64,000 nucleotides of DNA, taken from positions 1 through 64,000 of the forward strand of contig NZ_AJMM01000006.1 in NCBI RefSeq assembly GCF_000259505.1, given 5' to 3'. Below are positions 52,055 to 60,473 of the stretch, in pieces (the first letter of the stretch is position 1; every line of letters begins with the position of its first letter). The notes below the pieces were generated by a model that was given only the letters and a program-made list of their open reading frames with translations, was not told the DNA's origin and made no database searches. Source of the stretch: Streptococcus sp. SK643. GTDB lineage: Bacteria > Bacillota > Bacilli > Lactobacillales > Streptococcaceae. The translations under genes were made by a program, and so were the position numbers.

Positions 52055-53206
52055 ATGGCTACATTTTATGTTCCAGCAGTCAATCTTATTGGTAAAGGTG
52101 TTGTAAATGAAGTAGGTCCTTATATCAAGGAACTTGGTTACAAAAAAGCACTTTTGGTGACAGATAAGTTCATCGAAGGAAGTGACATTTTGCCTAAGAT
52201 TTTAAAACCACTAGATGCTGAAGGAATTGAGTATGTGATTTTTAGTGATGTGGAGCCAAATCCGACTTGTAAAAATGTTACAGATGGTGTATGTGCCTTG
52301 CAAGAAAATACTTGTGATTTCATCATTAGTGTAGGGGGTGGTTCGCCACAGGATGCGGCTAGCTGTATTTCGGTTATCGCCACAAATGGTGGGAAACCAC
52401 AGGATTATGAAGGTCTCCATAAGTCTGCTAAAAAAGGTTTGCCAGTTGTGGCTATCAATACAACGGCAGGAACTTCTGCAGAGATTACGATTAACTACGT
52501 GATTACAGATGAAGAACGCAAGGTCAAAATGGTAATGGTTGATAAAAACAGTCTTGCTCTAGTCTCTGTCAATGACCCTGAATTGATGCTATCAAAACCT
52601 AAAGATCTAACTGCTGCGACAGGTATGGATGCTCTGACTCATGCTGTAGAAGCCTTGGTAACACCAGGAGCATATGATGTAACCAAGAAACTATCTATTG
52701 GAGCCATTGAGCTTATCAAGGAATACCTTCCTCGTGCCGTAGCAAATGGACACGACATTGAAGCGCGTGAAGGTATGGTCAATGCCATCTTCCTTGGTGG
52801 TATGAGCTTTAATAATGCTGGTCTTGGCTATGTTCACTCAATGGCTCACCAACTCGGTGCAGTATATAATTTGCCTCATGGTGTATGCTGTGCCATGCTT
52901 CTTCCAGTTGTGGAACGTGAAAATGCTAAACGTGTACCAGAAGCTTTCCGTAATGTTGCTAAAGCCTTGGGACTTCATGTAGAAGGTAAATCAGATGGAG
53001 AGTGTGCCGATTATGCAATTGCTGAGATTGAGAAGCTTTCTGAAACAGTAGGTATTCCTAAGAAACTAACTGAACTAGGTATCGAAGAAAAAGATTTCGA
53101 CTTTGAATACCTTTCTAAGAATGCCTTGATTGATGCTTGTGCACCGGGTAATCCATTTATGCCAACTTTAGAAGAAACGATTGCCTTTTATAAAGAGTTG
53201 TTTTAG
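52055..53206 (+). CDS. Iron-containing alcohol dehydrogenase
   Basis: The 383-residue group III dehydrogenase has an NAD-binding GGGSPQD motif, the TTAGTSAEIT segment, and the metal-ligand region GLGYVHSMAHQLGAVYNLPHG. It probably reduces an aldehyde such as acetaldehyde or lactaldehyde; the exact substrate cannot be read. Monocistronic, with a cre-overlapped promoter. Confidence 0.93.
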   Translation: MATFYVPAVNLIGKGVVNEVGPYIKELGYKKALLVTDKFIEGSDILPKILKPLDAEGIEYVIFSDVEPNPTCKNVTDGVCALQENTCDFIISVGGGSPQDAASCISVIATNGGKPQDYEGLHKSAKKGLPVVAINTTAGTSAEITINYVITDEERKVKMVMVDKNSLALVSVNDPELMLSKPKDLTAATGMDALTHAVEALVTPGAYDVTKKLSIGAIELIKEYLPRAVANGHDIEAREGMVNAIFLGGMSFNNAGLGYVHSMAHQLGAVYNLPHGVCCAMLLPVVERENAKRVPEAFRNVAKALGLHVEGKSDGECADYAIAEIEKLSETVGIPKKLTELGIEEKDFDFEYLSKNALIDACAPGNPFMPTLEETIAFYKELF

Positions 53207-53296
53207 CTAGAAAATAGACTCCAAATAAGGACTATATACCTATATGATAGAGTACTTTATAAATTTAGTTTAAAAGAAAAACTAAATTTATACAAA

Positions 53297-53393
53297 TGTT
53301 GAACTATACCCCAGAAGTTGGGCAGAGAAGTCAAATTTTTGGGGTGTTTTATAATGAAATTGAATAGGAAGATGGAGTTTAAATCTATAAACT
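53297..53393 (+). mobile_element. Possible insertion-sequence end remnant
   Basis: The 293-base gap before the SPFH gene holds a stretch starting tgaactataccccagaag and running into ttttggggtgttttataatg. An ORF of 13 codons (MKLNRKMEFKSIN, 53354-53395) follows. An inverted-repeat-like start followed by a short ATG AAA TTG reading frame resembles the left end of an IS3-family element. No right end or transposase is present. This is a tentative call. Confidence 0.3.
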
Positions 53394-53477
53394 AAAAACT
53401 ATGACTACTATTTTCTTCAATAGTTAATATTTCAGGAAAAATCGCAGTAAAAACTGCCTCTCCTTCTTTAAATGTGC

Positions 53478-53483
53478 TATAAT
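53478..53483 (+). promoter_or_regulatory. Extended -10 of the SPFH gene
   Basis: TATAAT preceded by TG (tgctataat) lies 29 bases before the start codon. Confidence 0.65.
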
Positions 53484-53511
53484 ACAGGAAAATATAACGA
53501 TGGAGGTCACA

Positions 53512-54414
53512 ATGATGACAGTTTTTTTCCTAATTTTTGTGGTGGTTTGTGTGCTCCTCTTGGGGCTAGTCATGCTGAGTACAGTTTATGTGGTCCGTCA
53601 GCAGTCGGTCGTGATTATTGAGCGTTTTGGGAAATACCAAAAGACAGCTAATAGTGGGATTCATCTGAGAATGCCTTTTGGAATTGATTCGATTGCAGCT
53701 CGCATCCAACTGCGTTTATTGCAGAGTGATATTGTAGTTGAAACCAAGACCAAGGATAATGTTTTCGTTATGCTAAATGTGGCGACTCAATACCGTGTCA
53801 ATGAGCAGAGCGTGACAGATGCTTACTATAAATTGACACGTCCAGAATCTCAGATCAAGTCTTATATCGAAGATGCTCTTCGTTCTTCTGTTCCTAAATT
53901 GACCTTGGATGAGTTGTTTGAGAAAAAAGATGAAATTGCCCTTGAAGTGCAACATCAAGTGGCTGATGAAATGACAACTTACGGCTACATTATCGTGAAA
54001 ACCTTGATTACCAAGGTCGAACCAGATGCAGAAGTCAAGCAGTCTATGAATGAGATCAATGCGGCCCAACGTAAGCGGGTTGCTGCGCAAGAGTTGGCTG
54101 AAGCTGACAAGATTAAAATTGTTACTGCTGCAGAAGCAGAAGCAGAAAAAGACCGCCTTCATGGTGTGGGGATTGCCCAACAACGTAAGGCGATTGTGGA
54201 TGGACTAGCAGAGTCTATCACAGAACTCAAAGAAGCTAATGTTGGTATGACAGAAGAACAAATCATGTCCATCCTCTTGACCAACCAGTATTTAGATACT
54301 TTGAACACTTTTGCTGCAAAAGGCAATCAAACTATCTTTTTACCAAATACGCCAAATGGTGTAGATGATATCCGTACACAAATTTTGTCAGCTCTAAAAG
54401 CTGATAAAAAATGA
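53512..54414 (+). CDS. SPFH/band 7 (stomatin-like) membrane protein
   Basis: The start is placed after the ribosome site ggagg (53502-53506), at ATG 53512 (53515 is also possible); the upstream ATG at 53500 would put the RBS inside the gene. The roughly 300-residue protein has an N-terminal membrane helix. An SPFH domain (VVIIERFGKYQKTANSGIHLRMPF...) and an Ala/Glu-rich coiled coil (about 180-225) follow. Such proteins form membrane scaffolds and often bind FtsH-type proteases; the specific role is unknown. Confidence 0.92.
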   Translation: MMTVFFLIFVVVCVLLLGLVMLSTVYVVRQQSVVIIERFGKYQKTANSGIHLRMPFGIDSIAARIQLRLLQSDIVVETKTKDNVFVMLNVATQYRVNEQSVTDAYYKLTRPESQIKSYIEDALRSSVPKLTLDELFEKKDEIALEVQHQVADEMTTYGYIIVKTLITKVEPDAEVKQSMNEINAAQRKRVAAQELAEADKIKIVTAAEAEAEKDRLHGVGIAQQRKAIVDGLAESITELKEANVGMTEEQIMSILLTNQYLDTLNTFAAKGNQTIFLPNTPNGVDDIRTQILSALKADKK

Positions 54415-54420
54415 TATAAA

Positions 54421-54446
54421 AAAGAGCCTGCTTTAGGCTCTTTTTT
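54421..54446 (+). terminator. Terminator of the SPFH gene
   Basis: The hairpin aagagcc/ggctctt is followed by T residues. Confidence 0.87.
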
Positions 54447-54497
54447 CTGCGATCGTGAAAGTGAATATCCAATTGTAAAAAGTGAAATTCACAAAAG

Positions 54498-54662
54498 TTA
54501 TTAACAGGCTGTGGATAAATGTGGATAACTTCTGATTATTCCCGTTAAAATTCTTATTTATCTAATCGCTTTAGTAGCTTTCGAGGTTTATAAAGTAGTT
54601 TTAATTCCTATAACTAAAGAGTTAAGAACAGTTTGAGATAGTTATTCACAACTTGTGGATAA
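54498..54662. promoter_or_regulatory. DnaA-box cluster about 40 kb from oriC
   Basis: The 278-base gap between SPFH and GH92 genes holds three perfect DnaA boxes tgtggataa (54510-54518, 54520-54528, 54654-54662). The near match ttattcaca (54642-54650) and a weaker ttattaaca (54498-54506) are also present. Two perfect boxes are only 10 bp apart, one helical turn. No dna gene is nearby. It may titrate DnaA or regulate initiation timing, as known clusters do in Bacillus and E. coli. Confidence 0.8.
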
Positions 54663-54692
54663 CATTGGGGATTGCAGATTTCTTTTTGTTAT

Positions 54693-56780
54693 TTAGCGAT
54701 GACTTGGTAACCAGCTAAGGGTGAAGGTTAGTTGTTCAGCTTTTAAGAGGCCTTGGTGTTGGATGCTAGTCACCTCGGTATTGTCGAGTTGACAGTCTTT
54801 GACAAAGTTGAAATGACTGTGGTTTTGCTCAGTATAGATATCCAACCATTTATCTTCTTTGGCAAGATAGACTCGGAGGTGGTCAAAGAGAGGGATTCCG
54901 AGATCATAGCTTGGTTTTCCTGGACAGGTCGGATAAAATCCGAGAGCTGACCAGATATACCAGGCTGAGAGACTGCCATTGTCTTCATCGCCAGGATAGG
55001 CTTCCCAACTTGGGTGAAAGGCCTTCTGACGGAGAGTCTTGATGAGAAGGGCAGTGTAGTCAGGGTAGTTGCTGTAACGGAATAGATAAGGAATGTGGAA
55101 GCTTGGTTGGTTAGAAATGGCGAGTTGCCCAAAAGGAGCAGTAGCCATTTCGCTCATTTCGTGAATCTCGTAGCCATAGCCTGTTGTCTCAAAGAGGGGA
55201 GCCTCCTGACAGGCTTTCAAAAGGTAGCGACTAAAGGCTTCTTTTCCACCCATAATCTGGATTAAGTCTGGGATGTCGTGGAGGACGCCTAAAGTTGCTT
55301 GGATGGCAGAGCATTCGGCATAGTCGCGCCCCCAACTATAAGGAGAGAAGTCAGGACGGAAGTTTCCTTGGTTATCACGCGCACGCATATAGCCTGTTTC
55401 AGTATCAAATAGATGTCGGTAATTGTGTGAAGTAGTCTTATAAGTCTCAGCAATCTCTATTTGCCCTAGTTTTTCGGCACAGCTTGCGATACAAAAGTCA
55501 CTATAGGTATAGTCTAGGGTGTGGCTGACGCTTTCGTGGTGGTCTGTAGAAAGGTAGCCCAGATCGTGGTATTGCTCTAGTCCGTGACGACCATTGATGC
55601 CGAGAGGGTCGGACTTGCTAGCTGTTTCAAGCATGGCTTGGAGGAGTTCTTCTTCCAAGTCGGGGGTCATGTCCTTGCAGGCGCTATCTGCTATAATGCC
55701 ATCTATAAGAGTGCCAGGCATCATGCCACGCTCATCTGGAGCCAGCCATTTTGGAAGGAAACCAGTATCGTGGTAGCTATTGAGAAAACCTTCTAAAAAA
55801 CGGTGGTAGTGTTCCGGTATGATAAGGGCAAAGAGGGGGAAGGTGGTGCGGAAGGTATCCCAGAAACCATTGTTGCTGAAGAGGACACCAGGCTTGACAG
55901 TTCCAGTAGCCAGATCCTTGTGGATGGCGTGCCCTGATTCATCAATCTCATAAAAAGTCTGTGGGAAGAGGAAGAGTCTGTAAAGGCAGTGATCAAAGAA
56001 GGTTCGGTCAGCCCTTCCTGTCTCTATAACGTCAAAACGATGGAGGAGATTTTCCCAGTCCGCTTGGGCATTTGCTTTACAGTTATCAAAATCTTCTTGA
56101 GGTAGATTAAGCAGTGCTTGAGCAGGAGAGATGAAAGAAGTGGCTAGCTGAATCTCGATTTGACTATCTGCTAGGTCGATTCGCCAGTCTCCCTCTTCTT
56201 GTCTGACAGAAAGAATATCCGTATTCATCTGCAGGGAAGTGAACAGTATCAGTGGATTTTTGTTGGTTTCAGTTTTTCCTTCTTGTCGCAGGGCAAGAGT
56301 TCGCTCATCTACTTTCTCCACGATTAGTTCATCTGCTGCGTGAAGATAGAGGGAGAGGGATTTACCTTGCTTTTGTTTCAAACGAATAGAAGCACCATAG
56401 CAAGTCGGTGTTAGCTGAGTCTCAATCTGATAGCGCAGAGAAAAGAACTTCAAATAATGAGGCTGAAAGCAAGCACTATCTAGGTCATAAGAGGACTGAC
56501 GATGGAAAAGGCTGTCTCCACCTAGCCGGCCTGTGACAGGTGTCAGAAGGAGCCAAGAGTAGTCCCCAATCCAAGGGCTAGGCTGGTGGGTTAACCGAAT
56601 CCCCTGAAAGATGGGCAGATGCGGATCGAAAAACCAAGATCCCCTCTGATCACTAGTCTGGGGTACAAAGTAATTCATCCCAAAAGGCACGCCTGTGTAT
56701 GGCAGGGTATTTCCCTGAGAAAAGGCGTGCTTACTAGCAGTGCCAAATCGGGTATCGATGGTTTCAAGTATTGGTTTCAT
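54693..56780 (-). CDS. GH92-family alpha-mannosidase
   Basis: The 695-residue protein matches the GH92 pattern: DTRFGTASKHAFSQGNTLPYTGVPFGMNYF near the N-terminus, NNGFWDTFRTTFPL in the middle, and YPGDEDNGSLSAWYIWSALGFYPTCPGKPSYDLGIPLF near the end. These are calcium-dependent alpha-mannosidases, often for alpha-1,2 links of host N-glycans. No signal peptide or LPXTG is visible, so it should act inside the cell on imported glycans. Confidence 0.92.
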   Translation of the reverse strand: MKPILETIDTRFGTASKHAFSQGNTLPYTGVPFGMNYFVPQTSDQRGSWFFDPHLPIFQGIRLTHQPSPWIGDYSWLLLTPVTGRLGGDSLFHRQSSYDLDSACFQPHYLKFFSLRYQIETQLTPTCYGASIRLKQKQGKSLSLYLHAADELIVEKVDERTLALRQEGKTETNKNPLILFTSLQMNTDILSVRQEEGDWRIDLADSQIEIQLATSFISPAQALLNLPQEDFDNCKANAQADWENLLHRFDVIETGRADRTFFDHCLYRLFLFPQTFYEIDESGHAIHKDLATGTVKPGVLFSNNGFWDTFRTTFPLFALIIPEHYHRFLEGFLNSYHDTGFLPKWLAPDERGMMPGTLIDGIIADSACKDMTPDLEEELLQAMLETASKSDPLGINGRHGLEQYHDLGYLSTDHHESVSHTLDYTYSDFCIASCAEKLGQIEIAETYKTTSHNYRHLFDTETGYMRARDNQGNFRPDFSPYSWGRDYAECSAIQATLGVLHDIPDLIQIMGGKEAFSRYLLKACQEAPLFETTGYGYEIHEMSEMATAPFGQLAISNQPSFHIPYLFRYSNYPDYTALLIKTLRQKAFHPSWEAYPGDEDNGSLSAWYIWSALGFYPTCPGKPSYDLGIPLFDHLRVYLAKEDKWLDIYTEQNHSHFNFVKDCQLDNTEVTSIQHQGLLKAEQLTFTLSWLPSHR

Positions 56781-56968
56781 ATTATTTCCTTAGTTTTTTT
56801 ATCATTATAGCAGAAAAATAAAGCCTTTATAAAAGGAGTTTAAAAGATAACTAGTTTGTAGAAAAATGAACCTTTTTTAAAATAAATCTAACAAAAACCC
56901 TGTTGCTATTGGCTTTTTGCTTTGTCTTGAATTGTTAATTTTTGAATTTGCTCCCCTTTTTGCTCCCC
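56781..56968. other. Left junction region of the integrated element
   Basis: This gap separates the chromosomal GH92 gene from the integrase 3' end, so the left attachment site should lie here or nearby. The tandem direct repeat tttgctcccc/tttgctcccc at about 56948-56967, just after the integrase stop, is the most site-like sequence. The matching right end is outside the window, so the core cannot be defined. Confidence 0.45.
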
Positions 56969-58135
56969 TTATAGTGCTTTTAGTGCAGTTTCGTAGAATG
57001 ATACTGCTTTTTTTGCGTTCTCTTTTGAGAGGTGGCTATATGTGTCCATGGTCATGCTGATTTGAGAGTGACCTAGACGGTGTTGGAGTTCTTTGTATGG
57101 TATTCCAGAGTTAAGCAAGAGACTAGCGTGAGTGTGCCGGAATCCGTGAAAGCCAATGTTAGGAACGTCAGCACGCTTAAAATGTGTTAGTAATCTTTTT
57201 TTAAGTTTTACAATGCTAGTATATTCATGAATGAAGTCAGAAAATACGACACTTTCACGTTGCCCTATCTTCCAAGCTTCTTTAGTTTGGCGTAGCTTGT
57301 ATTGTTTCAGCATGCTAACAGTCGCTTGATCTATATCTATATCCCGATAACTAGCCTTAGATTTTGGGCTATTGATTTCTAAATCCCGATTTAGTGTTTT
57401 GGTGATGTGTACAACGGCACCGTCTAAGTCAATATCAGACCAGCTAAGCGCTAGAGCTTCATTGATACGGCAACCAGTAGCCAGTAGGAACTTATAGAGC
57501 GTTGCGTCATAGTAATAACGATATTTACAACTATCTAAATTATCGAGATAAACAAGAAACTTTTTTAACTCTTGATTATCAAAGTGCTTTAGCTTTTGTC
57601 GCTTTGCTTTCTGAGTGTTACGAGGTAAAACCACATCACGCGCAGGATTGGACGGTATTGCTTGCATGGTTACGCCATACTGTAAGATACGTTTGTTTAA
57701 AGCGTGTATCATATCATAGTGTAGAAAAGCGCCCTCTTCCCCCCTATTAGCCTTATCAGCAAGTTTATTGATAATTGACTGAATAAGTGGAGTAGTGAGC
57801 TTATCGAGCTTATACTCCCCGAAAGTAGGCAATATGTGATTATCTATTAGCGCTCTAACGTTTCCTTGAGTGTTTGGCTTAACTGTATTCTTATAGCTTT
57901 CCCACCAGAGAGTTGCCAATTCTTGATAGTTTTTTATGGTAATAGCCTTTTGTCTGGTAGATCCTGCTTTTTGAAAAGCTATTTTTTCTTGATTGGCTTT
58001 CTGCTTAACTTCCTTTTGTGTCCGACCTGTTACTTTGGTTTTGACTTTCTTTCCTGTTACCTGGTCAACTCCTAAATATACATTAGCACGGTAAACTTTG
58101 CTACCGTCTTTTTTTATAACTTCAGTTATTTTCAT
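56969..58135 (-). CDS. int: Tyrosine-type site-specific integrase
   Basis: The 388-residue phage-type integrase has an N-terminal arm-binding domain (residues 1-60) and a core-binding domain (about 65-170). The catalytic domain has Arg in TGCRINEALALSW, HGFRHTHASLLL (H-x-x-R) and the nucleophile Tyr366 in MTMDTYSHL. No damage is seen. It reads toward the left junction, the usual position at an element end. Confidence 0.95.
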   Translation of the reverse strand: MKITEVIKKDGSKVYRANVYLGVDQVTGKKVKTKVTGRTQKEVKQKANQEKIAFQKAGSTRQKAITIKNYQELATLWWESYKNTVKPNTQGNVRALIDNHILPTFGEYKLDKLTTPLIQSIINKLADKANRGEEGAFLHYDMIHALNKRILQYGVTMQAIPSNPARDVVLPRNTQKAKRQKLKHFDNQELKKFLVYLDNLDSCKYRYYYDATLYKFLLATGCRINEALALSWSDIDLDGAVVHITKTLNRDLEINSPKSKASYRDIDIDQATVSMLKQYKLRQTKEAWKIGQRESVVFSDFIHEYTSIVKLKKRLLTHFKRADVPNIGFHGFRHTHASLLLNSGIPYKELQHRLGHSQISMTMDTYSHLSKENAKKAVSFYETALKAL

Positions 58136-58160
58136 GATTTAAACCTTTCTAAAATACATC

Positions 58161-58190
58161 AGCAGGCAAGCCATTATCAAAAAGGTTTTA
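58161..58190. repeat. 30-bp direct repeat, copy 1
   Basis: This sequence (agcaggcaagc...aggtttta) lies just upstream of the integrase start and recurs at 61416-61445 with 28 of 30 bases identical. It may be an element-specific regulatory or recombination site. Confidence 0.75.
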
Positions 58191-58274
58191 TATCATGCTA
58201 GGGCTTCATAGTTTGCCCTGTATTCGATTTTAAAGAGTCAGACGGTAAATAATACCAGAATAAAAAACAAGGCG

Positions 58275-58297
58275 GATATGGGGCTAATATGGGCTTG
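58275..58297. repeat. 23-bp repeat left of the RhuM gene
   Basis: gatatggggct followed by aatatgggcttg recurs at 59393-59415 with 21 of 23 bases identical. The two copies bracket the RhuM-family gene. Confidence 0.72.
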
Positions 58298-58319
58298 TTT
58301 ATAGTAAACAGGCCTGTAT

Positions 58320-59333
58320 TTAAAGTTTTTTATCGTCAGTTAGCTGTTTTAAAGTTTTTTCAAAGTCCGAGTTTATCTTTTGAGTTTTGTTGAATAGTTG
58401 GTATTCTGCTTTTGCTTTATCTTTCGCAACCTTGGAAGTGATTTTCCCATGACCTTCTAAAATATCGTATTCTTGGAAAGTCAAAAAGCGGTCAATGCTT
58501 TGGGCTAGTTGTTGCATTGTCTGAGCTTTTCGCTGTTCTATCTGTCTTTCCAGGTAATCAAAATAGCTAGATATTCCTCTTTCAAGGGAACGGATTTCTG
58601 TTTCTGAAAGGTAATTCTTTGCTATTTGGGTATCTGCTTGCAGTATGCGACCGTTAGGGGAGTTTTTCCATGTTGTAAGCCCCATGTTGTCTTTTGTATG
58701 GTCTGCTTTCGTGTAGATAATTTCCGCAGCAGTTTGGCCAGTGATTGCATAATGAAACTTATTCTGTACATCAGCATAGAATTGCTTAGTCAACGTACTT
58801 TGTGGATCATAGTCGATAGAGATTTCGGCAAAAATATCTGTAATCTGTAACCATATACGGCGTTCACTAGCCCGGATAGAGCGCACGCGCTCCAACAGCT
58901 CACGGAAATAGTCTTTTTCCAGCAAGTTTTCGCCTTGTTTCAGACGGTTGTCATCCATGGCGAACCCTTTTATCATGTACTCACGAAGTACTGAAGTAGC
59001 CCACTGTCTAAATCTCGTAGCTTTTTGGGAATTGACACGGTAACCAACTGAAATGATGGCGTCAAGGTTGTAGTAGCTGACATCCTTAGTTTGGGTTTTA
59101 TCAGCAATTGCACCGTGTTTTGTGGTTATTTCCATTTTGGAAACAACCACCTTTTCTTCTAATTCGCCCTCTTCAAAGATATTTTTTAGGTGTTTACTAA
59201 TTGCAGGAACACCGACATCGAAAAGTCTAGCCATTTCTTTCTGACTAGCCCAGATAGTTTCGCCTTTGATGATGACACTAGCTGTCTCGCTATCGTTATC
59301 AGCGGTATAGATTAAGAATTGTAATTCGTTCAT
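58320..59333 (-). CDS. RhuM-family protein
   Basis: The start is chosen at MNELQFLIYTADND, 59333, directly after aaaggatctc; the 17 upstream residues lack a ribosome site. The 337-residue protein has the RhuM pattern: IKGETIWASQKEMARLFDVGVPAISKHLKNIFEEGEL, YYNLDAIISVGYRVNSQKATRFRQWATSVLREYMIKGF, and a middle region with FYADVQNKFHYAITGQTAAEIIY. That resembles Fic/DOC-type regions found beside RhuM domains. It was first named in Salmonella pathogenicity island 3; the function is not settled. It is an accessory gene between integrase and repressor, bracketed by direct repeats. Confidence 0.88.
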   Translation of the reverse strand: MNELQFLIYTADNDSETASVIIKGETIWASQKEMARLFDVGVPAISKHLKNIFEEGELEEKVVVSKMEITTKHGAIADKTQTKDVSYYNLDAIISVGYRVNSQKATRFRQWATSVLREYMIKGFAMDDNRLKQGENLLEKDYFRELLERVRSIRASERRIWLQITDIFAEISIDYDPQSTLTKQFYADVQNKFHYAITGQTAAEIIYTKADHTKDNMGLTTWKNSPNGRILQADTQIAKNYLSETEIRSLERGISSYFDYLERQIEQRKAQTMQQLAQSIDRFLTFQEYDILEGHGKITSKVAKDKAKAEYQLFNKTQKINSDFEKTLKQLTDDKKL

Positions 59334-59675
59334 GAGATCCTTTCTAAAATATTGTAAGTGGTTGACATTTGTTGACATCAACAAAATTAGTAGATATGGG
59401 GCTTATATAGGCTTGAAGCACGAGCGAACCACGAGAATCCACGCGCTTCAGGATTGTTGAACATTGTGGCGCGTGGGTATGCTTTGGGGCATAATCGGAC
59501 TTTTCGGACTCCCTAAAGAAAAATAGTAGTGCTATGGTTTGCTATGGTTTCGATACATATAAGAATTGAGGTTTTTTGCGCTTTAGTTTGTAAAATCGGC
59601 TTTCTATTCTTCAATTTCCCCTGTTTTTGCAAAATAGAGAGTGGGAGAAGAGGTGCAATTGGTTAATGTGGGGGA
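59334..59675. other. Noncoding region between the RhuM and repressor genes
   Basis: No gene is seen. It holds the second 23-bp repeat (59393-59415). An inverted repeat ccacgcgc (59439-59446)/gcgcgtgg (59469-59476) can form a hairpin with a 22-base loop. A perfect tandem 10-mer gctatggttt (59531-59550) follows. A ttgaca at 59362-59367 (on the plus strand) has no obvious gene. Confidence 0.6.
59393..59415. repeat. 23-bp repeat right of the RhuM gene
   Basis: This is the second copy of the repeat at 58275-58297 (21 of 23 identical, same orientation). It lies 60 bases upstream of the RhuM start. Confidence 0.72.
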
Positions 59676-60290
59676 TTAATTTTCAGTTTTTAATTTTTTA
59701 TTTTCAGCTTCTAATTTATTTAGTTCTTCCACTAGTTTTTCCATTTCTTCGTTTACAACTTTTAAGTATTTATTAAGATCTCTAGAATCTTCCATCATCA
59801 TTTTAAATATTTTGGATGATAGATAATTATCTTTTGTAGATGTAATAAGTTCAACTACACCATTAAAATTATCCACAAGTTTTTTTATTGAAAGTAGCGT
59901 AGTTATAGCTTCTTTCCTATGTATTTTTTCTTCATTGAGAATATTATTTAAGTCTTGTAATTTATCATATAGTAAATCCTTAATAGAATTGTATTGCTCG
60001 TTATATCCAGTTAATTGTACAGAAAGTTCTTCGAGAGCTTCGTTTGATTTATTAATGTAATATTCTTCATCAAAAGGTTCTTCACTATATCCCAAAAGAT
60101 ATTCTACAGATATTTCTAAAACGTCAGCAAAGTCTTGAGCTTTATTGAGAGGAAACTGTCTTGTTTTATTTAAATATCTGGACATAGCAGATTTTGCTAT
60201 TCCAGTCCTCCTAGCCAATTCGCTAAGAGAAAGGCCTTTCTTGTCTTTTTCAGAGATAATAATATCTACAATTTCACTATTAGAACGCAT
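59676..60290 (-). CDS. XRE-family repressor with coiled-coil C-terminus
   Basis: The 204-residue protein has a phage-type helix-turn-helix at the N-terminus (LSLSELARRTGIAKSAMSRYLNKTRQFPLNKAQDFADVLEISVEYLLG). A long helical, Glu/Lys-rich C-terminal part follows. It lacks the LexA-like peptidase residues of autocleaving CI repressors, so release from repression would need a protein antirepressor or another signal. It is divergent from the Cro-like gene. Confidence 0.88.
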   Translation of the reverse strand: MRSNSEIVDIIISEKDKKGLSLSELARRTGIAKSAMSRYLNKTRQFPLNKAQDFADVLEISVEYLLGYSEEPFDEEYYINKSNEALEELSVQLTGYNEQYNSIKDLLYDKLQDLNNILNEEKIHRKEAITTLLSIKKLVDNFNGVVELITSTKDNYLSSKIFKMMMEDSRDLNKYLKVVNEEMEKLVEELNKLEAENKKLKTEN

Positions 60291-60329
60291 TTTATAACCC
60301 TCCTCTTTATTTTAATTTTATTATAACAC

Positions 60330-60446
60330 CGTTCCCAAAGAAGCACAAGGATAACTATAAAAATATTTTATTGTCTAGATATTGAATTTTATTGTTGACA
60401 AACGAGAACGAAAATATTATACTTATCTTGTTCCTTTTCGGGAACG
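60330..60446. promoter_or_regulatory. Divergent promoter region with three 18-bp operator-like sites
   Basis: Three sites share the form TGTT(C/G)-n-(G/A)GAACG: tgttgacaaacgagaacg (60393-60410), tgttccttttcgggaacg (60429-60446), and on the minus strand tgtgcttctttgggaacg (60330-60347). The rightward promoter is ttgaca (60395-60400) and tatact (60418-60423), spaced 17 bp, so one site covers its -35. This is the layout of a phage-type lysis/lysogeny switch. Confidence 0.78.
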
Positions 60447-60473
60447 TATTTAAAAAAAGAAAGGTGGAAATTT

